Assembly: GCA_046294265.1 (NCBI GenBank)
Contig: JBKBKC010000004.1
Location: 62,001-126,000 of the forward strand
DNA length: 64,000 nt
Direction: 5' to 3'
Source: JBKBKC01 sp046294265
GTDB taxonomy: Bacteria; Pseudomonadota; Alphaproteobacteria; Rhodobacterales; Rhodobacteraceae
Shown one piece after another: positions 58,157 through 64,000 of the stretch (positions within the stretch are counted from its first letter, which is position 1; every line of letters starts with the position of its first letter). The position numbers were made by a program, and so were the translations under genes. The notes beneath the pieces are model-generated. The model had not been told where the DNA came from, did not search any database, and was given only the letters and a program-made list of their open reading frames with translations.

Positions 58157-60147
58157 GGCATGGTTCCTGCATCGGGGCTCTGCGCAGGGATAACACCCGC
58201 GCGCGCAGGCTCAAGCCCGGCTGTGGTGGCCACGCGGCGGATCGGATCGCCGAGCAGGCGCAGGCCGTTCAGCACCACCAACAGCGTGCCACCCTCATGC
58301 CCGATCACGGCCAGCGGCAGCGGCAGGGCAAAGGCCAGCGTGGCGGCCACCAGCACCAGCATCGCCCCGATGGTAAAGACCAGGTTCTGCCGGATGATGC
58401 GGGCGGTGCGCCGCGCCAGCGCCTGTGCCGCCACCAGCCGCATCATGTCGCCCGACAGCAGCGCCACATCGGCGGCCTGCAGCGCCACCTCGCTGCCCGC
58501 CGCGGCCATCGCGATGCCCACATCGGCGCGGGCAAGGGCCGCGGCATCGTTCACGCCGTCGCCGACAAAGGCGACCGGGCCCCGCGCCGCCATGTCGGCG
58601 ACCATACGCAGCTTGTCCTTGGGCAGCATGTCGGCGTGGATCTCCTCCGCGCGCAGGCCCAGATCGGCGCCGATCCGCTGCGCCACCGCCGCGCGGTCGC
58701 CTGTCATCAGCGCAAGCTCCGTGCCCGCCGCCCGCAGCGCCGCGAGCGCGGGCGCGGAAGAGGCGCGGGGACGGTCGGCAAAGGCCGCGGCCGCGCGCAC
58801 CTCTGTCCCCCGGCCCAGCCACACGACCGTTGCGCTGCCCGCGACCATGTCCCCGGCCCCTGGCAGGGTCGCCGTGTCGGCCCCCATCCGCGTTGCCAGA
58901 CGCAGGTTTCCGGCCCAGATCGGGGCGTCGTCCAGCGTGCCGGTCAGCCCCTCGCTGGGCAGCGCGCGCACATCCTCCACCGCCGCCGGCACCACCGCCT
59001 GCCGCAGCACCTCGCGCCGCACGGCGGCGGCGATATGGCGCTCCGATTGCGCCTCGATCCCCGCCAGAAGCGCCAGATCGGCAGCGGAGTCGCGGGCGAC
59101 AAAGGCCGTGAGGTCGGCGCGGCCGGTGGTCAGCGTGCCGGTCTTGTCAAACGCGAATGCCTGCACCCCCGCCAGCCGTTCCAGCGCGGCACCGCCCTTG
59201 AACAGCACCCCGCCCCGCGCCGCCGCTGCCAGCGCCGACAGGATCGCCGCGGGCACCGAGATCACCACCGCGCAGGGCGAAGCCGCGACCAGCAGCGTCG
59301 CGGCGGTATAGAGCGCCTGATCCATCCCGCGCCCCAAAGCCAGCAGCACGCCAAGGGCCAGCGCCGATCCCAGCAGAACCAGCACGGTATAGGTCTGGCC
59401 GAACCATTCCGAAAACCGCTGCGAGGGCGCGCGGGCCGCCTGCGCCTCGGCCACCAGCGCGATCATGCGGGCAACGGAACTGGAGGCCAGCGGGCGCGTC
59501 ACCCGCATGTCGAGGATGCTGTGCAGGTTCACCGTCGCCTCGAACACCTGCGCACCGGGGCCCTTGGCCACGGGTTCCGCCTCGCCCGTCAGGGTGCTTT
59601 CGTCCAGCCGGCCCTCGCCTGCGGTAATTTCGCCATCCACCGGCACCCGCGCGCCGGGGCGCAGGATCACGATGTCACCGGAGGAAAGGTCGGCCACGGG
59701 CACCTCTTCCACCACATCCCCGCGCCTGCGGGGGGCGGTTTCGGGGCGCAGCCGCATCAGCGCATCCACCGCGCGGCGGGCACGCCCCATGGCGCGGTTC
59801 TCCAGCGTGGTCGAGGCCGAGAAGAGCGCCAATAGCACCGCCCCCTCCAGCGCCGACCCGACAAGGGCCGCCGCCACGGCTGCGACGACCATCAGCAGGT
59901 CGATGTCGATCCGGCCCTGCCGGAACAGCGCGCGCAGGGCGGTCAGCCCGGCCGGGACGCCACCTGCCGCATAGGCAAGGGCCAGCCCCGCGACACCCCA
60001 GGGGCCGGAGACCAGGAAGGCGTCGATCAGGCCTAGGGCAAGGCCCGCAACGGTGAGGCCTGTCAGGGCGATGTCGAAACGGGGCTCGGGTGCCGACGTT
60101 GCGGGGGCGGGGGCCGTTGCGGATGGCGGGGATGGCGAAGCGGTCAT
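58153..60147 (-). CDS. P1B-4-type heavy-metal exporting ATPase
   Basis: A 664-residue inner-membrane P-type ATPase. The transport-site motif is SPCAVV (Ser-Pro-Cys instead of Cys-Pro-Cys) and a late helix carries HEGGTLLVV, both diagnostic of the P1B-4 subgroup linked to Co/Zn/Fe(II) export. Phosphorylation site DKTGTLTT, actuator TGEAEPV, hinge GDGVNDAAAL. No N-terminal metal-binding domain, only a Pro/Ala-rich leader of about 25 residues. The start at 60147 is the first ATG after a weak ribosome site; one 20 codons upstream is possible. It overlaps kdsA by 4 bp. Confidence 0.9.
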   Translation of the reverse strand: MTASPSPPSATAPAPATSAPEPRFDIALTGLTVAGLALGLIDAFLVSGPWGVAGLALAYAAGGVPAGLTALRALFRQGRIDIDLLMVVAAVAAALVGSALEGAVLLALFSASTTLENRAMGRARRAVDALMRLRPETAPRRRGDVVEEVPVADLSSGDIVILRPGARVPVDGEITAGEGRLDESTLTGEAEPVAKGPGAQVFEATVNLHSILDMRVTRPLASSSVARMIALVAEAQAARAPSQRFSEWFGQTYTVLVLLGSALALGVLLALGRGMDQALYTAATLLVAASPCAVVISVPAAILSALAAAARGGVLFKGGAALERLAGVQAFAFDKTGTLTTGRADLTAFVARDSAADLALLAGIEAQSERHIAAAVRREVLRQAVVPAAVEDVRALPSEGLTGTLDDAPIWAGNLRLATRMGADTATLPGAGDMVAGSATVVWLGRGTEVRAAAAFADRPRASSAPALAALRAAGTELALMTGDRAAVAQRIGADLGLRAEEIHADMLPKDKLRMVADMAARGPVAFVGDGVNDAAALARADVGIAMAAAGSEVALQAADVALLSGDMMRLVAAQALARRTARIIRQNLVFTIGAMLVLVAATLAFALPLPLAVIGHEGGTLLVVLNGLRLLGDPIRRVATTAGLEPARAGVIPAQSPDAGTMP

Positions 60148-60215
60148 GGCGCATCTTTCGCGGGTGACCCGCAGCATAGGTGCGATCCGCGTGGGATGAC
60201 AGGACACGCGCGGGG

Positions 60216-60986
60216 TCAGGCCAAGGTGTCACGGTTCTGGTCGTCGCGGGCCAGAAGGTAGCAATCCATGATCCAGCCATGGCCCGCGCGCAATGCGGTG
60301 CGCCGCGCGACGATGCGGGGGGCGGCCTCCGCCAGCGGCCCATGGTCAAGCGCCTGCTGCGGCATGCCCAGATAGGCACCCCACCAGATGGTCAGCCCCT
60401 CGGGGGGCAGGGTCGCAAAGGCGCAGGTGCCGTCCAGCATGACCGCGATGCGCCCGGCCTCCGGGGGCCAGCCGTGATCGCGCAGGCGGCGGCCTGTGGT
60501 GATGGTGACGGGGCCCGCCAGCGCGTTGAGCGGGATGGCATGGGCAGCCGTCAGCACCTGCAGCGAGGTGATGCCGGGGATCACCGTGACCTGCGGCGCG
60601 GGATGGATGCGCGCAGCGATGCGCAGCGTGCTGTCATACAGCGACGGGTCACCCCAGACCAGGAGCGCCACGCGGTCGCGGGGGGTGGGGGCGGCGGCGA
60701 TGGTGGCGGCCCAGACGCGGGCGATGGAATCGTGCCAGTCCTCGACCCGCTGCACGTAGTCTGGGGTGGCGGGATCGCGCTCGGGCAGGTCGAATTCGGC
60801 GATGCGGGTGGCGGGATTGGTGAGTGCGCCCGCGCAGACCGCACGACGCAGGTCGGCGAGGTCCGCCTTGGTCTCGCCTTTCCTCGGGATCAGGATGAGA
60901 TCGGCCGCGTTCAGCGCGCGGATGGCGGCCAGGGTCAGGTGATCGGGGTTGCCGGTGCCGATGCCGATGAGGGTAAGGTGCTGCAT
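60216..60986 (-). CDS. cobF: Precorrin-6A synthase (deacetylating) CobF
   Basis: A 256-residue SAM-dependent methyltransferase that methylates C1 of precorrin-5 with loss of the acetyl group in the aerobic cobalamin pathway. The N-terminal GIGTGNPDHLTLAAIRALNA and LIPRKGE segments are characteristic of CobF, and VLLVWGDPSLYDS-type text (ALLVWGDPSLYDST) and IPGITSLQVLTA follow. CobF exists only in the oxygen-dependent pathway, so the organism should make B12 aerobically. Confidence 0.92.
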   Translation of the reverse strand: MQHLTLIGIGTGNPDHLTLAAIRALNAADLILIPRKGETKADLADLRRAVCAGALTNPATRIAEFDLPERDPATPDYVQRVEDWHDSIARVWAATIAAAPTPRDRVALLVWGDPSLYDSTLRIAARIHPAPQVTVIPGITSLQVLTAAHAIPLNALAGPVTITTGRRLRDHGWPPEAGRIAVMLDGTCAFATLPPEGLTIWWGAYLGMPQQALDHGPLAEAAPRIVARRTALRAGHGWIMDCYLLARDDQNRDTLA

Positions 60987-61012
60987 GGGCTGCCGTGGTG
61001 CGGGCGGAGAGG

Positions 61013-61080
61013 CCGGGGGCTTTGCGCCCCCGGACCCCCGCAGGATATTTTCGCCAAGATGAAAGGGGGCGGCAAACCCC
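61013..61080. repeat. Dispersed extragenic repeat element
   Basis: A hairpin with 8-bp arms CCGGGGGC/GCCCCCGG around TTTGC (61013-61033), then CCCCCGCAGGATATTTTCGC and CAAGATGAAAGGGGG. The hairpin plus GGATATTT-CAAGATGAAAG layout is a known style of repeated intergenic element in Rhodobacterales. It separates the CbiM-like gene from cobF. Confidence 0.6.
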
Positions 61081-61097
61081 GCTTCAGGTCCGACCGA

Positions 61098-61769
61098 TCA
61101 CGCGGGGGCGTGCAGGCGCGGGGTCACGAGGCCGGAGCCCGCCAGGCCGCGCGCCGATTTGGCGGCGGCGAGCACCGCCAGATCGACCAGCGGTTCCAGG
61201 ATGATGACCAGCATATAGGCCGCACCGAACGCGAGGATGCCGGAGGTCGCCTCGACCCCCTGGCCGAGAAAGGCCCAGAAGGCCACCCAGGCCACGACGC
61301 CGCCCTGATAAGCGGTGGAGAGTGCGAGGGCCTGGGAATATGTCAGGTCCACATAGGGGGTGTGGGGGGCGACGATGCGGCGCGCGATCATCTGCAGCGC
61401 GAAGAGCGGGACGAGGAGCGTGGTCACGTTCATGCCGTATTGCGGCAGATCGAACGGCGCGAAGAACAGGCCCTGGATCAGCAGGCCGAGCGCAAGGCCG
61501 ATGGCGGCGGGGGCGGCGCCGAGGATCAGGAACAGCGTCGAGCCGAGGATGAAGTGCACTTCGGAGACCCCGACCGGGAAGTGCGGCAGCACTTCGAAGA
61601 AGGTGAAGGTGGCGGCGGTGGCGATGCCTGCGCGGCCGGCCAGCGAGGCAAGCCCCCGGTCGCGCAGCGCGTCCCAGGCGAGTTTGGCGGAGTAGAGGCC
61701 GGCGGTCGCGGCGGTGGCGTAGCCCACCAGCAGCTTGGCCCCTGTGACGATGTGTTCTTCGATATGCAT
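61098..61769 (-). CDS. CbiM-like cobalt transport permease (energy-coupling factor type)
   Basis: A 223-residue membrane protein with about six helices. It starts MHIEEHIVTGAKLLVGYATA; an N-terminal His near residue 2 recalls the metal-loop of CbiM proteins. Family segments FFEVLPHFPVGVSEVHFILG, GLLIQGLFFAPFDLPQYGMN and STAYQGGVVAWVAFWAF are intact. It would import cobalt (or possibly a corrinoid precursor). The ATG at 61769 follows AAAGGAGC. A cobalamin riboswitch lies directly upstream, and no CbiQ/CbiO partners are seen in the window. Confidence 0.85.
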   Translation of the reverse strand: MHIEEHIVTGAKLLVGYATAATAGLYSAKLAWDALRDRGLASLAGRAGIATAATFTFFEVLPHFPVGVSEVHFILGSTLFLILGAAPAAIGLALGLLIQGLFFAPFDLPQYGMNVTTLLVPLFALQMIARRIVAPHTPYVDLTYSQALALSTAYQGGVVAWVAFWAFLGQGVEATSGILAFGAAYMLVIILEPLVDLAVLAAAKSARGLAGSGLVTPRLHAPA

Positions 61770-61799
61770 TCCATGCTCCTTTCGCCGTCCACCCGACGG

Positions 61800-62015
61800 C
61801 GTGCGGTGTTTCCCTTGCCTGGCCGGTCTCCTGGCTGGCGGGTCGTTGCGATCTTTCGCCTTCCCGGGGCGCGGGTGCCCCAGTGGCCGTTGAAAGACCG
61901 CTCGCCGCGGACAGTCGCGGGGGCGGCCGGGTTCGGGGCGCCGCGATTTGGTCCGCCCCCTGCCCGTTCCCGATTGAGCCCTGCGCGATCGCGCGTTGCG
62001 GGCACCAAGCGTGTC
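61800..62015 (-). promoter_or_regulatory. Cobalamin (B12) riboswitch
   Basis: On the minus strand the leader begins with TTGGTGCCCGC and a GGGAAC element (P2-P4 region), passes GC-rich helices, and contains the B12 box AGCCAGGAGACCGGCC at about 61821-61837. It lies 30 bp before the CbiM-like gene and downstream of cobA, so it controls cobalt uptake and probably cobF. When B12 is bound it would repress. Exact 5' boundary is estimated. Confidence 0.85.
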
Positions 62016-62041
62016 CATCTGTGCCCCATCGCGGGGCGGCG

Positions 62042-62803
62042 TCAAGCGCCGTTCGCGGCGTCCGGGGCAGTGGTGGCGACAGGGTGGGCCAGCGGGCCGT
62101 AGAGGATGAGCGCGGGGCCGGTGCCGGTGGAGAGTTCGAGCCGGTCCGACAGGGTGGCGACGGTGGCGCGGGTAAGCCGCGCGCCGGGGTGGCCGATGGA
62201 TTCGGCCAGCAGCGCGGGGGTATCGGGGGGCAGGCCATGGGCCATCAGCTGCCGGGCCAGCTCGGGCCAGGTGCGACGGCCCATATAGACCACGGTGGTC
62301 GCCTCCGGGTCGGCGAGGGTGGCCCAGTCCAGCGTTGCGGGCAGCGCGCCGGAGGTATCGGCGCCGGTGACGAACTGCACGCGCCGGGCGGTCAGGCGGC
62401 GGGTGAGGGGGATGCCCGCCATGGCGGCCGCGGCCGAGGCGGAGGTGACGCCCGGGATGATCTCGAAGGCGATGCCCGCGGCGGTCAGCGCCACGATCTC
62501 TTCCTCCAGCCGCCCGAAAAGGCCCGCATCGCCGGATTTGAGTCGCACCACGCGGGCGCCCGTCCGGGCGTAATCCACCAGAAGGCGGCTCACATGGTCC
62601 TGCCGGGGCGAGGTGCGGCCCGCGCGCTTGCCCACACCCACGAGGTCGGCGCCCTGGCGGGCATGGGCGAGAATGGGGCCTGCGGACAGGTCGTCATACA
62701 GCACGGCATCGGCGCGCGACAGCCGGTCCACGGCCTTGAGCGTCAGAAGGTCGGGATCGCCCGGGCCGGAGGAGACGAAGGAGACAAAGCCGGGGGCGGT
62801 CAT
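62042..62803 (-). CDS. cobA: Uroporphyrinogen-III C-methyltransferase CobA
   Basis: A 253-residue SAM-dependent enzyme converting uroporphyrinogen III to precorrin-2, the entry step to cobalamin and sirohaem. The N-terminal SSGPGDPDLLTLKAVDRL and YDDLSAGPIL, the VGKRAGRTSPRQDHVSRLLV loop, RLKSGDAGLFGRLEEE, and IIPGVTSASAAAAMAGIPLT are all typical. The start at 62803 overlaps the stop of the upstream gene by 4 bp. Confidence 0.93.
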   Translation of the reverse strand: MTAPGFVSFVSSGPGDPDLLTLKAVDRLSRADAVLYDDLSAGPILAHARQGADLVGVGKRAGRTSPRQDHVSRLLVDYARTGARVVRLKSGDAGLFGRLEEEIVALTAAGIAFEIIPGVTSASAAAAMAGIPLTRRLTARRVQFVTGADTSGALPATLDWATLADPEATTVVYMGRRTWPELARQLMAHGLPPDTPALLAESIGHPGARLTRATVATLSDRLELSTGTGPALILYGPLAHPVATTAPDAANGA

Positions 62804-64000
62804 GGCGTGCCGGGTCCGATCAGGTGAAAGAAGGTGCCCGAGGCATGGCCGCGGTGGCTGCCCGTCTCGGCCACGGGGGCACCCGCGGCGTCGGTGATGC
62901 GTGCAAGGGGGGGGTCGGGCTGGGCGAGGATGGTGGAATAGTGGAATTCGTGTCCCGCGAGGGTGGTCCCGGCGGGCAGGCCGGGGACGGCGGACAACAG
63001 GTGGGCGCGGCGATAGCCAAGGTTCATGCGCCGCGCGGCATAGCTGGTGACAAGGCCGAGAAGGCCCGCCATGGGGTGGTGCGTGCCGTCCTTGTCGATC
63101 AGCGCGGCCCCCATCGCCATATAGCCCCCGCATTCGCCATGCACCGGGCGGTTGGCGGCAAAGGCGCGCAGGCTGGCCTGGAAATTGCCCGCCGCCGCCA
63201 ACCGCCCCGCATGAAGTTCCGGGTAACCGCCCGGCAGCCAGCAGGTATCGGCGCTATCGTCCGGGCCTTCGTCGCCAAGGGGCGAGAAGGGCAGGATCGT
63301 GACCCCCTGCGCGTGCCAGTCGGCCAGCAGATGCGGGTAGGCAAAGCTGAAGGCGGCATCGCGGGCGATGGCCACGCGCATCCCCGGAGGGGGCAGGCGG
63401 CGGGGGGGGCGCATGGCCGGGCCGGGCCGGGCGGCGGCGCGGATGGCCGCCAGATCGCAGCCTTGGGCAATCAGGGTGCCAAGGCTGGACAGCAGATGCG
63501 CCAACCCATCCGTCTCGGAGGCCTGCACGAGGCCCAGATGGCGTTCGGGCAGGGCCAGATCGGCGCGGCGGGGCAGGGCGCCAAGGCAGGGGATGCCCGC
63601 CTCTTCCAGGCCCGCGCGCAGCATCGCCGCATGGCGGGGCGAGGCGACGCGGTTCAGGATCACCCCCGCCACCTGCACCCCCGCCCGAAACCGCGCGAAC
63701 CCCGCCGCAACCGCACCCGCCGATTGCGCCTGTCCTGCCGCATCCAGCACGAGGATCACCGGCCAGCCGGTCAGCGCGGCGATATCGGCGCTGGCCCCCG
63801 ATCCCGCGGCCCCCCGCGTCGTCACCCCGTCGAAAAGGCCCATCGCGCCCTCGGCCAGGATCAGGTCACCCTCTGCCTCCGCGATCCGGCCCAGGATGTC
63901 GCCCCCCGCCATCGCCCAGCTGTCGAGGTTCAGCGAGGGCTGGCCGCAGGCCGCCGCATGGAATGCGGGGTCGATGAAGTCGGGCCCGCATTTGAACGGG
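62800..64000 (-). CDS. cobB: Cobyrinic acid a,c-diamide synthase CobB, N-terminus cut by window end
   Basis: At least 399 residues are visible; the reading frame runs off the right edge. The visible N-terminal text is FKCGPDFIDPAFHAAACGQP, a few residues into the P-loop amidotransferase domain, followed by GAMGLFDG. The glutaminase half has the nucleophile Cys in HGECGGYMAMG and the final His in EFHYSTIL. It amidates the a and c side chains of hydrogenobyrinic acid using ATP and glutamine. Translationally coupled to cobA by a 4-bp overlap. Confidence 0.93.
   Translation of the reverse strand, partial: PFKCGPDFIDPAFHAAACGQPSLNLDSWAMAGGDILGRIAEAEGDLILAEGAMGLFDGVTTRGAAGSGASADIAALTGWPVILVLDAAGQAQSAGAVAAGFARFRAGVQVAGVILNRVASPRHAAMLRAGLEEAGIPCLGALPRRADLALPERHLGLVQASETDGLAHLLSSLGTLIAQGCDLAAIRAAARPGPAMRPPRRLPPPGMRVAIARDAAFSFAYPHLLADWHAQGVTILPFSPLGDEGPDDSADTCWLPGGYPELHAGRLAAAGNFQASLRAFAANRPVHGECGGYMAMGAALIDKDGTHHPMAGLLGLVTSYAARRMNLGYRRAHLLSAVPGLPAGTTLAGHEFHYSTILAQPDPPLARITDAAGAPVAETGSHRGHASGTFFHLIGPGTP

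Overview
This window looks like a chromosomal segment of a GC-rich alphaproteobacterium of the Rhodobacterales (Rhodobacter/Paracoccus/Gemmobacter-like). The evidence is a four-gene bztABCD amino-acid transporter, an ATP12-type F1 assembly chaperone, fabA/fabB/fabI next to an Irr-type Fur regulator, an aerobic-type cobalamin gene set (cobF, cobA, cobB), and many ATGA/GTGA start-stop overlaps. No species can be named from sequence alone.

Layout. 1-12.8 kb is housekeeping: the crcB tail, an RluC-type pseudouridine synthase, ATP12, bztABCD, pyrD, a DUF952 gene, a secreted 5'-nucleotidase, an ECF sigma/NrsF anti-sigma pair with a YHS-domain protein, and a YedK/HMCES-like protein. A tRNA-Gly(UCC) at 12.83 kb marks a boundary. 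It is followed by IS66 and LysR debris and then the most unusual part of the window.

13.97-27.86 kb carries six same-strand genes with no recognisable family for most of their length. Proteins A (558 aa), B (1187 aa) and C (1025 aa) lie in one tight run. A block of IS630 and ABC-permease debris follows, then E (1001 aa), F (126 aa) and G (418 aa) in a second tight run. A and G are paralogues sharing an N-terminal alpha/beta domain, an acidic linker, roughly 60-residue helical repeats and a C-terminal helical module, so they bracket the cluster. E ends in a His/Arg-His-Gly-Pro domain resembling polymorphic-toxin C-termini and is followed at once by the small acidic protein F, a possible immunity protein. 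C has several Gly/Ala-rich hydrophobic stretches. No protein in the cluster has a signal peptide. This is the best candidate for an undescribed system, perhaps effectors of an unseen injection machine or a self-assembling complex.

28-42.7 kb returns to core genes: fabI, fabB and fabA (with an AT-rich orphan between fabB and fabA), a 2H phosphoesterase, a transglutaminase-like protein, an outer-membrane barrel, a fasciclin protein and irr. A spermidine/putrescine-type ABC transporter interspersed with GC-rich repeats follows, then a methyltransferase, and a peptidoglycan-binding-domain protein that could be functionally related to the cluster.

42.0-57.3 kb is a divergent TetR regulator facing a 12-gene, overlapping operon: a class III aminotransferase, two FAD oxidoreductases, a GcvT-like protein, two Rieske oxygenases, a PotFGHI-type transporter, a DMSP-lyase-family cupin and an amidohydrolase. 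It looks like uptake and stepwise demethylation or oxidation of an unidentified methylated amine or betaine-like compound.

57.3-64 kb holds kdsA overlapping a P1B-4 metal ATPase, then cobalamin genes (cobF, a CbiM-like permease under a B12 riboswitch, cobA, and cobB cut by the window edge).
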